Positions 1 through 8,800 of a DNA stretch of 64,000 nucleotides are shown here, in pieces. The first letter of the stretch is position 1. Each line of letters starts with the position of its first letter. The notes under the pieces are model-generated. The model had not been told where the DNA came from. It did no database searches and saw nothing but the letters and a program-made list of their open reading frames with translations. Position numbers and translations under genes: made by a program. The stretch is from Streptomyces sp. NBC_01571 (GTDB lineage: Bacteria > Actinomycetota > Actinomycetes > Streptomycetales > Streptomycetaceae), in the NCBI RefSeq assembly GCF_026339875.1, contig NZ_JAPEPZ010000001.1, positions 4,588,001-4,652,000 on the forward strand. Direction: 5' to 3'.

Positions 1-58
1 GTACGGGGGCGACGGCCCCGGCCGACTCCACCGGGCCCTGCGGGCGGCTTCGGGGGCG

Positions 59-350
59 GTGCGGGTGGGTGGGGGCCGGTCGCGCGGTTCCCCGCGCCCC
101 TTGAAAACAAGGGGCGCGGGGCGGTGTCTTCAGCCCGCCCGGCGATGGAGGACGAGGCCGCTCAGGCCGGACGGGGGCCAGGGGCGGAGCCGCTGGGCGG
201 GAACCGCACGGTGCCTCGGGTGCGGGTGGGTGGGGGCCGCTCGCGCGGTTCCCCGCGCCCCTGAGGGGCACGACGCGCCCCGCATCCTTGCAGCCCGCCC
301 CGCGACGGAGGACCAGGCCGCTCAGGCCGGACGGGAGCCAGGGGCGGAGC
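59..350. repeat. Direct duplication of a ~131 bp non-coding unit (copies 59-190 and 220-350)
   Basis: Two imperfect copies lie head to tail. Each opens with GTGCGGGTGGGTGGGGGCC, continues through a shared CGCGCGGTTCCCCGCGCCCC block and ends with CAGGCCGGACG...CCAGGGGCGGAGC. The first copy keeps a hairpin that the second has partly lost. No coding potential is convincing: the open frames here have poor codon bias. The unit lies downstream of the minus-strand rpfB stop, so it may be a duplicated terminator or REP-like element. Together with the leading 58 bases it fills the 372 bp at the left edge of the window. Confidence 0.7.
91..120 (-). terminator. Hairpin terminator candidate downstream of rpfB
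   Basis: A perfect 12 bp stem (CCCGCGCCCCTT / AAGGGGCGCGGG) encloses the 6-nt loop GAAAAC. It lies about 250 bp past the rpfB stop codon on the minus strand. There is no long U-tract, as is usual for Streptomyces terminators. It could also serve whatever gene lies left of the window. Confidence 0.5.
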
Positions 351-372
351 TCCCGGACAGGCACGCCGGAGG

Positions 373-1878
373 TCAGCCGTGGAGGCGGGCCCCGCAGTGG
401 GGCCACGGGGACACGCCCCGCCGCACGTACAGCTTCTTCGCCCGCATGGTCTGCTCCCTGGGGGGCGCGTCCTGGGGCCGCCCCGACCCGCCGAGGCTGT
501 GCCAGGTGTGGGTGTCGAACTGGTAGAGGCCTCCGTAGGTCCCGGAGGAGTCCACGGCGGCGGCCCGTCCCCCGGACTCGCACGCCGCGAGGCCGGACCA
601 GTTCAGATGGTCGGCCCCCCGGACGGAGTCCGGCCGCGGCTTCGTACCGACCCGCACCACCTGTGCCCGCGGTTCCCGCACCACCTCGGCCCCCATCCGC
701 CGGGGCCGCTCCTTGACCCCGTTGACGGTCCGCAGCAGGTACAGGACCCGCCGGGTCCCCGGCTCACCGGCCCGGTCGACGACCTCCGTGCCGCGGAAGA
801 GCGAGGGATCGTTCGTCCGCGTCACCTCGAAGGGGATCGGCTCCTCGCGGATCTCCCTGGACCCGGTGATCCGCATCACGCTGACCGTCTGGCCGTCCCG
901 CGGGAAGCTCCCGGCCGGCACGGACGTCGTGTCCTGGTTGCGCAGCGTGATCCCGGCCTCCTCGACGGCCTCCGCCACGGTCGCCGCGTTCGTCCGGATC
1001 GTCCGCGCCCGGCCGTCCGCCATGATCGTCACGGTGCGCTCGGTGCGGACGTCGAGCGCGAGGCCCCCCCGGCCGATGGGCCGGGAGCGCGAGGCCGACA
1101 GGTACGCCCCCTCGGCCCGCACCCCGAGCTGCTCCAGCGCCCCGTCCACGGTGGCCGCCGTCGTCCACACCCTGCGACGCTGCCCGTCGAGCGTGAGGTG
1201 CACGGGCCGCCCGTAGTGGACCGCGACCTCGTCGCCGCTGGCCAACGGGGTGCCGGGGGCGGGCGCGACGACGTCGTGGGGGCCCACCCGCACGCCCTCG
1301 CCGCGGAGCAGTTCGCTCACGTCGTCCGCGAAGGTGTGCAGCGTGCGCGGCTTCCCGTCGACGGTCAGCTCGATGGCCTTGTCACTGGCGACGAAGGCGG
1401 AGGTGCCGCCGGCCAGGAAGGCGACGACCAGCGCCTGCGGGAGCAGCCGGCGCAGCGGATCGGTGCGTGCGGCGGTCACCCGGCGCCGGGGCGCACGCCG
1501 GGAGGCTCGCCGCACCTCCGCCCGGCCGCCGGCCCGGGGTTCCGCCACTGTTCCCTCGGCGCCCCCCGCGTCCGCCGGCGCGGCCACGGGCCCCTGCACG
1601 TACTCCTGGCGGGGCAGCTGGGGCTCCGTGGGGGCCTGGGACAGCAGGGTGGCCCGGGACACCTGGGTCGTCCGGTCGGCCAGTGCCTCGTACGCGGGCC
1701 GGTACGGGTCCCCGGAGCCGCCCGGCGGCCCGCCGGGACCGTCCGGGTGGCCGTCGCGGTACGACTCGGGGTTCTCGTACGGCTCATACGGCGCGTAGGA
1801 CTCGTAGGTCCTGTTCGGCTCGTAGGGCTCGTACGGCGTTGCGCTCAGGCCAAACGTCTCGTACTGCGAGTTGCTCAC
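373..1878 (-). CDS. rpfB: Resuscitation-promoting factor, RpfB type (DUF348 repeats, G5, Rpf lytic domain)
   Basis: A 501-aa cell-wall hydrolase expected to cleave peptidoglycan glycan strands during spore germination and regrowth. The N-terminus, about 120 residues, is rich in Tyr-Glu-Pro repeats (YEPYEP, YESYAPYEPYE). One membrane segment (VVAFLAGGTSAFVA) near residue 175 anchors the protein. Three DUF348 units follow (IELTVDGKPRTLHT, HLTLDGQRRRVWTT, TVTIMADGRARTIRT), then a G5-like region. The C-terminal Rpf domain (LNWSGLAACESGGR) carries the catalytic Glu in ACESGG. The GTG start at 1878 (protein begins VSNSQYETF) is chosen because the open frame upstream overlaps tatD antisense-style without coding bias. 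The symbol rests on domain order only. Confidence 0.88.
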   Translation of the reverse strand: MSNSQYETFGLSATPYEPYEPNRTYESYAPYEPYENPESYRDGHPDGPGGPPGGSGDPYRPAYEALADRTTQVSRATLLSQAPTEPQLPRQEYVQGPVAAPADAGGAEGTVAEPRAGGRAEVRRASRRAPRRRVTAARTDPLRRLLPQALVVAFLAGGTSAFVASDKAIELTVDGKPRTLHTFADDVSELLRGEGVRVGPHDVVAPAPGTPLASGDEVAVHYGRPVHLTLDGQRRRVWTTAATVDGALEQLGVRAEGAYLSASRSRPIGRGGLALDVRTERTVTIMADGRARTIRTNAATVAEAVEEAGITLRNQDTTSVPAGSFPRDGQTVSVMRITGSREIREEPIPFEVTRTNDPSLFRGTEVVDRAGEPGTRRVLYLLRTVNGVKERPRRMGAEVVREPRAQVVRVGTKPRPDSVRGADHLNWSGLAACESGGRAAAVDSSGTYGGLYQFDTHTWHSLGGSGRPQDAPPREQTMRAKKLYVRRGVSPWPHCGARLHG

Positions 1879-2018
1879 GACGACACGCTCCAGGGTCCTC
1901 CGGATCGGGCGACCAGAACCTAGCGGAGCGGTCGTCACTCTCCCAAGCAACGCGGCTACGCTGTGTCGCGACACTGTCCCTCGCCGAGCCCCCGGAAAAC
2001 GCCTGCAAGCGTTATCGC

Positions 2019-2891
2019 TCAGTAATCGAAAGCGCGTGCCGTGTTCGCCGAGAGCGCCGTCGCCAGCACGTCCTCGTCGATACCGCGCACGGCCGCCATG
2101 GCGCGGACCGTGACCGGAATGAGATACGGCGCGTTGGGCCGTCCGCGGTACGGCACGGGCGTCAGGAAGGGCGCGTCGGTCTCGACGAGGAGCAGTTCCA
2201 GGGGCGCCACGGCGATCGCGTCGCGCAGCGGCTGGGCGTTCTTGAAGGTCATGTTGCCGGCGAAGGACATGAAGTAGCCCGCGCGGGCGCAGATCCCGGC
2301 CATCTCGGCGTCGCCGGAGTAGCAGTGGAAGACGGTCCGCTCGGGAGCGCCCTCCTCCTTGAGGATGCGCAGCACGTCGGCGTGGGCGTCGCGGTCGTGG
2401 ATGACCAGCGCCTTTCCGTGCCGCTTGGCGATCTCTATGTGGGCGCGGAAGGACCGTTCCTGGGCGGCTTCGCCCTCGGGGCCCGTGCGGAAGTAGTCGA
2501 GTCCGGTCTCGCCGACGCCCTTGACCTGCGTGAGCGCGGCGAGGCGGTCGATCTCGGCGAGGGCCTCGTCGAGGGCGTCGTCGCCACCGGGCCGCCGCGC
2601 GCCCTGGCGGGACCAGCCGTCGGGGTCGCCGTGCACGATACGGGGCGCTTCGTTGGGGTGCAGTGCGACGGTCGCGTGGACGGCGTCGTACGCGGCGGCG
2701 GTCTCGGCCGCCCAGCGCGAGCCGTTCAGGTCGCAGCCGACCTGGACGACCGTCGTCACGCCGACCGCCGCGGCCTTGGCGAGGCCTTCCTCGACCGTGC
2801 CGGACTGCATGTCGAGGTGGGTGTGCGAGTCGGCGACGGGCACCCGCAGCGGCTCGGGGAGCGGGGGTGCTTCGGTCTTGTCGGAGGGCAT
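2019..2891 (-). CDS. tatD: TatD family metal-dependent DNase
   Basis: A 290-aa TIM-barrel metallohydrolase of the TatD family (3'-5' exonuclease or DNA repair-type deoxyribonuclease). The N-terminal metal motif is DSHTHLD. Further metal ligands lie in GVGETGLDYFRTGP (Glu), a conserved VIHDRDAH (His), VFHCYSGDA (His) and the closing LLVETDAPFLTP (Asp). Length is normal for the family. It lies 140 bp upstream of rpfB on the same strand, so the two may be cotranscribed, as is common in actinobacteria. Confidence 0.93.
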   Translation of the reverse strand: MPSDKTEAPPLPEPLRVPVADSHTHLDMQSGTVEEGLAKAAAVGVTTVVQVGCDLNGSRWAAETAAAYDAVHATVALHPNEAPRIVHGDPDGWSRQGARRPGGDDALDEALAEIDRLAALTQVKGVGETGLDYFRTGPEGEAAQERSFRAHIEIAKRHGKALVIHDRDAHADVLRILKEEGAPERTVFHCYSGDAEMAGICARAGYFMSFAGNMTFKNAQPLRDAIAVAPLELLLVETDAPFLTPVPYRGRPNAPYLIPVTVRAMAAVRGIDEDVLATALSANTARAFDY

Positions 2892-3010
2892 GCCCCGATC
2901 CTACGAAAGGGGCATGCCCGGTCTCGCCCGAGCGGGGGCCGAGCGTCAGCCCGCGCTGCACTCAGTGGTCAGCTCGCACTGCGGTGAGCGTCAGCCCCTG
3001 GCGGCGAGGG

Positions 3011-3487
3011 TCAGCTCGCCCGGCGGTGGTGGAAGGGGTGCAGCAGGTCGGAGAGGTGCCAGTGGTGCGGCTCCTCGGGCGCCGCCGCCGACCGGTCGAG
3101 GTCCACGTCCGGGCCCTCGCCGCGCACCTGCGCGGGCTGCCGCGGCAGCGGGCGGTCCGGGTGGTGCGTCCGGTGCATGGAGTTCTGGACGGAGGACACC
3201 TGGCCGGCGCGCATGATGCGCACCACGTGGCCGTCGCAGTTCTGGCAGGAGGGGCGGCTCAGCGGCGACGGCACGACACGGCCCTCCGCCACGTACATCA
3301 CGAACTCGCTGCCCTCGGCGTCGTGGTGGTGCTCTATCTCGTACGACTGCTCCCAGCCGTGCCCGCAGCGCATGCAGGCGAAGGAGTACGACTCGTTGAC
3401 GATGGCGGTCGCCGCGCTGCGATGGCCCGTCTGCTGCCCAGTGACCGGGCCATCGATACGGCCGGTCCGTCCTGCGATCTCACTCAT
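3011..3487 (-). CDS. Conserved hypothetical protein with zinc-ribbon cysteine pairs
   Basis: 158 aa of unknown function. The central part has two CxxC knuckles (CMRCGHGWEQ near residue 38 and CQNCDGH near 82) flanking a basic/His segment (EIEHHHDAEG), consistent with a small zinc ribbon. The C-terminus is Pro/His/Arg rich (HHWHLSDLLHPFHHRR) and probably disordered. The ATG start at 3487 has a good AGGAG ribosome site 8 bases upstream. It lies between tatD and rsmI on the same strand. No enzymatic motif is visible. Confidence 0.75.
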   Translation of the reverse strand: MSEIAGRTGRIDGPVTGQQTGHRSAATAIVNESYSFACMRCGHGWEQSYEIEHHHDAEGSEFVMYVAEGRVVPSPLSRPSCQNCDGHVVRIMRAGQVSSVQNSMHRTHHPDRPLPRQPAQVRGEGPDVDLDRSAAAPEEPHHWHLSDLLHPFHHRRAS

Positions 3488-3718
3488 GCCAGTGCTCCTC
3501 TTGTCCGCTGGACAAGCGCCTTCGCCGACAGGATTCCCCCTGAATCCCTCCGGCCTTTTCGAAGACTGGGGACCGGTGCGTCCCTTCGACCAGTGGACGC
3601 TTCTCCGGGCTCGAACGCATCCGGCCTGTCGACTGTTGGAGCCGTTTTGGCCTTTCCTTGTCGGAACGGACTCGGAACACGGTCCGAGCTTTGCTTTTGG
3701 TGACCGCCCTTTGCCCTT

Positions 3719-4576
3719 CTATGGGGCGGTGTGCGCCGCATTCTTTGCTGCGACGACCGCATCGAAGACGTCGCGCTTGGGAATTCCGGCTTCCGCCGCG
3801 ACCGCCGCGATGGCCTCCTTACGGCGTTCGCCCGCCTCCTCGCGCACCCGCACCCGGCGCACGAGCTCTCCGGCGTCCAGCTCCCCGGCGCCCTTCGCGG
3901 GCGCGCCCTCGACGACGACGGTGATCTCCCCGCGCACACCCTCGGCGGCCCAGGCGGCCAGCTCGCCCAGCGGCCCGCGCCTGACCTCCTCGTACGTCTT
4001 GGTCAGCTCGCGGCAGACGGCGGCCCGCCGGGTGTCCCCGAAGACCTCGGCCATCGCGGCGAGGGTGTCGTCGAGCCGGTGCGGCGCCTCGAAATAGACC
4101 ATCGTCCGGCGCTCGTCGGCGACCTCCCGCAGCCGCGACAGCCGCTCCCCCGCCTTGCGCGGCAGGAATCCCTCGAAGCAGAAGCGGTCGACGGGCAGCC
4201 CGGACAGCGCGAGCGCGGTGAGCACGGCGGACGGACCGGGTACGGCGGTGACCTTGATGTCCTTCTCGACGGCCGCCGCGACCAGCCGGTAGCCGGGGTC
4301 GGAGACCGACGGCATGCCCGCGTCGGTCACCAGCAGCACCCGCGCGCCGCCCGCCAGCGCCTCGACGAGTTCCGGGGTCCGGGCCGCCTCGTTGCCCTCG
4401 AAGTACGACACGACCCGCCCGGTGGGCTGCACCCCGAGCGCCTGGGTGAGCCGGCGCAGCCTGCGGGTGTCCTCGGCGGCGACGACGTCCGCGCTCTCCA
4501 GTTCCTGGGCGAGCCGGGGCGGGGCGTCGGCCGTGTCACCGATCGGGGTGCCTGCCAAAACAAGGGTTCCTGTCAC
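3719..4576 (-). CDS. rsmI: 16S rRNA (cytidine1402-2'-O)-methyltransferase RsmI
   Basis: A 285-aa SAM-dependent methyltransferase of the tetrapyrrole-methylase fold that modifies C1402 in the ribosomal P site. Diagnostic motifs are GTLVLAGTPIGD at the N-terminus, DVVAAEDTRRLRRL, LVTDAGMPSVSDPG (SAM site) and FEGFLPRKAGERL. The GTG start at 4576 is chosen over the GTG at 4618 because homologues begin with (M)TGTLVLAGTPIG and a GAGG ribosome site lies about 9 bases upstream. It is divergent from pmt; 95 bp separate the starts. Confidence 0.93.
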   Translation of the reverse strand: MTGTLVLAGTPIGDTADAPPRLAQELESADVVAAEDTRRLRRLTQALGVQPTGRVVSYFEGNEAARTPELVEALAGGARVLLVTDAGMPSVSDPGYRLVAAAVEKDIKVTAVPGPSAVLTALALSGLPVDRFCFEGFLPRKAGERLSRLREVADERRTMVYFEAPHRLDDTLAAMAEVFGDTRRAAVCRELTKTYEEVRRGPLGELAAWAAEGVRGEITVVVEGAPAKGAGELDAGELVRRVRVREEAGERRKEAIAAVAAEAGIPKRDVFDAVVAAKNAAHTAP

Positions 4577-4671
4577 GGATCCATCCTCGCAGGGGCGATC
4601 CGCGGCAGCCTCATCCACCCATTAAGGCCCGTGCACGGGACTCGCACAGACCTGTTCCCTACGATGGCGCG

Positions 4672-6411
4672 GTGACCAGTACCGCGTCCTCCACGGACAC
4701 CCGGCAGGGCCAGGCCGCCGAAGCGCAGCAGCCGTCGTGGCAGCAGCGGCTGCGCCGTTTCGGATACACGGCGCCGCCGAGAACCGATGTGCGCGACCGG
4801 CTCGTGCCGCCGTACGCCGAACCGAGCCCACGGATCTGGGCCGCGTTCGGCCTGCGCCACGAGGTCGCCGAGCGCCTCACGCGATGGTCGGGGTGGGGAG
4901 GACCGCTTCTGGTGACGCTGCTCGCCGGGCTGATGCGGTTCTGGAACCTGGGCAGTCCCAAGGCGGTGATATTCGACGAGACGTACTACGCCAAGGACGC
5001 GTGGGCGCTGATCCACCGCGGGTACGAGGTCAACTGGGACAAGAACGCCAACGACCTGGTCCTCCAGCACAACGGGCACGTCTCGATCCCCGCCGACGCC
5101 GCCTATGTCGTCCATCCCCCGGTCGGCAAGTACGTCATCGGGATCGGCGAGTGGATGTTCGGGTTCAACCCGTTCGGCTGGCGCTTCATGACGGCGGTGC
5201 TGGGCACGCTGTCGGTGCTGTTGCTGTGCCGGATCGGGCGCCGGATGTTCCGCTCGACCTTCCTGGGCTGTCTGGCGGGCACGCTGATGGCGGTGGACGG
5301 GCTGCACTTCGTGATGAGCCGCACCTCGCTCCTCGACGGTGTGCTGATGTTCTTCGTCCTGGCGGCCTTCGGCTGTCTGGTCGTGGACCGGGACCGGGCG
5401 AGAGCCCGGCTGGCGGCCGCGTTGCCGGCCGACGCGGACGGGGTCGTCCGCCCGGACGCGCACACCGCCGAGACGACCCGCCTCGGCTGGCGGCCCTGGC
5501 GCTGGACGGCGGGCCTGATGCTGGGACTGGCTCTCGGCACCAAGTGGAGCGGCCTCTACGTCCTCGCCGCGTTCTGTCTGATGTCCGTCCTGTGGGACGT
5601 CGGCTCGCGCCGCGTCGCGGGTGCCCGGCGCCCTTACGCCGCCACCCTGAAGCACGACACGGGCCTCGCGTTCCTGGCGACGGTCCCGGTGGCGATCGTC
5701 ACGTACCTCGTCTCCTGGACCGGCTGGATCCTCTCGCCGGACAACGGCAAGGGCGGCTACTTCCGCAACTGGGCGGTGACCGACGGCAAGGGCGGCAACT
5801 GGACCTTCCTGCCCGACTGGCTGCGCAGCCTGTGGCACTACGAGCACGAGGTGTACAACTTCCACGTCCACCTCTCGTCGCCGCACACCTACCAGTCGAA
5901 CCCGTGGAGCTGGCTCGTCCTGGGCCGCCCGGTCTCGTACTTCTACGAGTCGCCGCTGCCCGGCAACGACGGCTGCCCGGCCGACGCGGGCGACAAGTGC
6001 GCCCGCGAGGTACTGGCGCTGGGCACCCCGATCCTGTGGTGGGCCGCCTGCTTCGCGGTCGTCTACCTGCTGTGGCGCTGGGCGTTCCGCCGCGACTGGC
6101 GCGCGGGCGCCATCGCCTGCGGCATCGCGGCCGGCTACCTGCCCTGGTTCCAGTACCAGGAGCGCACGATCTTCTTCTTCTACGCGGTGGTCTTCCTGCC
6201 GTTCCTGTGCCTGGCCCTCGCGATGATGATCGGCGCGATCCTCGGCCCCCCCGGCTCCACGGAACGCCGCCGTGTCATCGGCGCGACGAGCGCGGGCGTC
6301 CTGGTCCTGCTGATCACCTGGAACTTCATCTACTTCTGGCCGCTGTACACGGGCACGTCGATCCCCATAGACCAGTGGCGGTCACGGATGTGGCTGGACA
6401 CCTGGGTCTAG
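4672..6411 (+). CDS. pmt: Dolichyl-phosphate-mannose-protein mannosyltransferase (PMT, GT39)
   Basis: A 579-aa polytopic membrane protein that O-mannosylates Ser/Thr of secreted proteins using polyprenyl-phosphate mannose. Near residue 100 is the hallmark acidic pair in IFDETYYAKDAW, followed by HPPVGKYVIGIGEWMFGFNPFGWR, a typical PMT first-loop region. Hydrophobic segments continue to the C-terminus, ending in a PMT_4TMC-like block (YQERTIFFFYAVVFLPF). The start is GTG. In Streptomyces the homologous protein is needed for phage phiC31 infection and for cell-wall integrity; this is family knowledge. The downstream hairpin at 6429-6455 closes the unit. Confidence 0.93.
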   Translation: MTSTASSTDTRQGQAAEAQQPSWQQRLRRFGYTAPPRTDVRDRLVPPYAEPSPRIWAAFGLRHEVAERLTRWSGWGGPLLVTLLAGLMRFWNLGSPKAVIFDETYYAKDAWALIHRGYEVNWDKNANDLVLQHNGHVSIPADAAYVVHPPVGKYVIGIGEWMFGFNPFGWRFMTAVLGTLSVLLLCRIGRRMFRSTFLGCLAGTLMAVDGLHFVMSRTSLLDGVLMFFVLAAFGCLVVDRDRARARLAAALPADADGVVRPDAHTAETTRLGWRPWRWTAGLMLGLALGTKWSGLYVLAAFCLMSVLWDVGSRRVAGARRPYAATLKHDTGLAFLATVPVAIVTYLVSWTGWILSPDNGKGGYFRNWAVTDGKGGNWTFLPDWLRSLWHYEHEVYNFHVHLSSPHTYQSNPWSWLVLGRPVSYFYESPLPGNDGCPADAGDKCAREVLALGTPILWWAACFAVVYLLWRWAFRRDWRAGAIACGIAAGYLPWFQYQERTIFFFYAVVFLPFLCLALAMMIGAILGPPGSTERRRVIGATSAGVLVLLITWNFIYFWPLYTGTSIPIDQWRSRMWLDTWV

Positions 6412-6428
6412 CCGGACGGACGCGTCAC

Positions 6429-6455
6429 GAGGGCGCGGCGGACCGCCGCGCCCTC
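6429..6455. terminator. Bidirectional hairpin terminator between convergent genes
   Basis: A perfect 12 bp stem (GAGGGCGCGGCG / CGCCGCGCCCTC) with the 3-nt loop GAC sits between the stop of pmt (plus) and the stop of the small membrane protein (minus). It is followed by TCGTT rather than a long T-run. Confidence 0.75.
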
Positions 6456-6492
6456 TCGTTCGTCCCCGGTGGGCCGCCCTGCGTCCGCGGTT

Positions 6493-6726
6493 CTAGGGGA
6501 ACAGGGCGATCCCGACGAGGATCAGCAGGATGATGCCGGCGACGAGCGCGACCGTCGCCCACGTCCCCCGGTGGTGCAGCGGTGACGCCGGTCTGCCGCC
6601 GCGCGGCCGGTCCTCCGGCAGCAGGGGGACGGCCGGCCGGCCGTGCGCGTAGAACTGTTCGTCGGTCGGATAGACGTTGCGCGGGTCGTCGAAGGCGCGC
6701 GGATCGATCTCGTGTGGACTGGTCAT
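6493..6726 (-). CDS. Small single-pass membrane protein, unknown function
   Basis: 77 aa. A polar N-terminus (MTSPHEIDPRAFDDPRNVYP) is followed by a Pro/Arg-rich linker and one C-terminal membrane helix (WATVALVAGIILLILVGIAL), giving a tail-anchored topology. The ATG start at 6726 has a GGGGAG ribosome site just upstream. An in-frame extension to 6897 exists but has poor coding character. It is convergent with pmt. No family is recognised with confidence. Confidence 0.65.
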   Translation of the reverse strand: MTSPHEIDPRAFDDPRNVYPTDEQFYAHGRPAVPLLPEDRPRGGRPASPLHHRGTWATVALVAGIILLILVGIALFP

Positions 6727-7081
6727 CACAACTCCCCGGCACGGCGCCTCGGCGGGGCCGGGGGCCGGTGGACGCCTGGGTTCGCGCCGGAGGCGGCGGC
6801 TCACCGTCTCCCGGACGCGCAGCCCTTCGGGAAGACGCCGCACAGGCTCTCGCCCCGCTCGCCGCGCACCCTTCGATCGTATACCCGGGCCGTTCACGCG
6901 GCCCGGGAAGCAGATGCCTCATCCGTGACCACGGTTCGAGGATGTGAACCGAGGTCTGGTCTAACGATTCGGAAAATGTAGACCCCACGCGTCCCTCCTC
7001 CCGCATACAGTGCTACGCAGGCCGACTTTTCTGAACGCGTTCAGAAGTTCGGGGGGCGGTCCACGGGGAGGGTTTCGCGCG

Positions 7082-8704
7082 ATGCGCAAGGGGGCAAAGG
7101 CCGCCATCATCGGCAGTGTGTTCGCCGTGATGGTGGGAGGCGCCGGATACGGCGCGTTCAACGTGGTGACCGCGCTCGACGGGAGCGAGAGCGCGGGCGG
7201 GCCCGCTCCGGTGAAGAGCGGGCCGCCGAGCGGCGCGGAGGTCAAGGACACCTCGGCGAAGTTCCTCGCGGCCTGGGAGAAGGGCGACGCGACCAAGGCG
7301 GCGACGTACACGAACTACGCGAGCCAGGCCGAGGCTCTGCTGGCCGGCTACCGCGCCGACGCGCACCTCACCGGCCTGCGGATCACACCGGGCACGCCGT
7401 CCGGCGCCTCCGTGCCGTTCTCGGTGAAGGCCACGGTGTCGTTCGGGGGGAAGTCCAAGCCCCTCGCGTACGACTCGGAGCTGACCGTCGTACGCGGCAG
7501 GACCACCGGAAAGGCGCTCGTCGACTGGAAGCCGTCGGTCGTCCATCCGGACCTCAAGGAGGGCGACACACTGGTCACCGGCGAGTCGGCGAGCCCGCCG
7601 ATCGAGGCCGTGGACCGGAACAACGTTGTCCTGACCAAGGAGAAGTACCCCTCCCTGGGCCCGATCCTGGACGCGCTGCGCGAGAAGTACGGCGACGACG
7701 CGGGCGGTACGGCGGGCGTGGAACTCGCGATCCATCACGCGGCCCAGGACGCCGGCGACACCACCCTGGTGACCCTCGCCAAGGGAGAGCCGGGCAAGCT
7801 GCGCACGACGCTCAGCGCGAGCGCTCAGGCCGCCGCGGAGAAGGCGGTCGCGCGGTACGCCGAATCGTCCGTGGTCGCGGTCAAGCCCAGCACCGGCGAG
7901 GTGCTGGCGGTCGCCAACCACCGCGCGGACGGCTTCAACGCGGCCTTCCTCGGCAAACTCGCCCCCGGCTCCACCATGAAGATCATCAGCGCCGCCACGC
8001 TCATCGACAACGGCATCACCACGGCGAACGGCCCCGCGACCTGCCCGGACACCGCGGTCTCGGAGAGCCAGACCTTCCACAACCTGGCGAACATGGCACC
8101 CCAGAAGAACGCGACGCTCTCCGACAGCTTCTCGCGCTCCTGCAACACGGCCTTCGTGAAGTACGCGGACACGGTGAAGGTCGACTCGCTCACCAACGAG
8201 GCGCAGCAGCGCTTCGGCCTCGGCCGGAACAACTGGAAAACCGGCATCGAGTCCTTCGACGGCTCCGTCCCGGCCTCCGGAGGCCCCGACACCGCCGCCA
8301 ACCTGATCGGCCAGGGCCAGGTCCAGATGTGCCCGCTGAACATGGCGTCCGTGACCGCGACCGCGATGACCGGTGTCTTCCGGCAGCCGGTCATCGTGTC
8401 GCCCGGGCTCGACAACCGTGAGATCGCCACCGCCAAGGGGCTGCCGCCGAGCACGGTCGCCCAGCTGCGCGCGATGATGAACCGCACCGCGGTCAGCGGT
8501 ACCGCCGCCCAGGTGATGGCCGGCCTCACCGGCAGGATCGGCGCCAAGACCGGCTCCGCCGAGGTCGACGCGCAGTCCCGGTCGAACAGCTGGTTCACGG
8601 GCTACCGCAACGACATCGCGGCCGCAGCGATGACCCAGCAGGGCGGACACGGCGTGGACGCGGCCGGTCCGATCGTCGCAGCTGTGCTACGAACGGGCGG
8701 CTGA
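7082..8704 (+). CDS. Penicillin-binding protein, transpeptidase (first of tandem pair)
   Basis: A 540-aa D,D-transpeptidase-type PBP. An N-terminal signal anchor (AAIIGSVFAVMVGGAGYGAF) leads to an NTF2-like (MecA_N) domain (residues about 45-160) and then a dimerisation/transpeptidase region. The active-site triad is present: PGSTMK near residue 297, SCN near 352 and KTGS near 489. The protein acts outside the membrane and cross-links peptidoglycan stems. The ATG at 7082 is preceded by GGGAGG. The next gene is a close paralogue, so the pair arose by duplication. In S. coelicolor such a pair adjoins ssgE; here other genes now separate them. Confidence 0.9.
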   Translation: MRKGAKAAIIGSVFAVMVGGAGYGAFNVVTALDGSESAGGPAPVKSGPPSGAEVKDTSAKFLAAWEKGDATKAATYTNYASQAEALLAGYRADAHLTGLRITPGTPSGASVPFSVKATVSFGGKSKPLAYDSELTVVRGRTTGKALVDWKPSVVHPDLKEGDTLVTGESASPPIEAVDRNNVVLTKEKYPSLGPILDALREKYGDDAGGTAGVELAIHHAAQDAGDTTLVTLAKGEPGKLRTTLSASAQAAAEKAVARYAESSVVAVKPSTGEVLAVANHRADGFNAAFLGKLAPGSTMKIISAATLIDNGITTANGPATCPDTAVSESQTFHNLANMAPQKNATLSDSFSRSCNTAFVKYADTVKVDSLTNEAQQRFGLGRNNWKTGIESFDGSVPASGGPDTAANLIGQGQVQMCPLNMASVTATAMTGVFRQPVIVSPGLDNREIATAKGLPPSTVAQLRAMMNRTAVSGTAAQVMAGLTGRIGAKTGSAEVDAQSRSNSWFTGYRNDIAAAAMTQQGGHGVDAAGPIVAAVLRTGG

Positions 8705-8800
8705 CGTCACCCTTCACAGGGCGGGACCCTAGGCTGGGAGCCCTCGTTGAGGAGCGTGAGGGCACCGGGGGCCAGGGGAAGCAGCGGAGGATCGGGAACC

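Noticed and set aside
1879..2018. c-di-AMP (ydaO) riboswitch in the rpfB leader
   Set aside because: The 140 bp spacer lacks the conserved riboswitch core and is too short for the usual structure.
1879..2961. N-terminal extension of rpfB to an 862-residue protein
   Set aside because: The extension overlaps tatD in a different frame on the same strand and has Arg/Pro-rich shadow composition.
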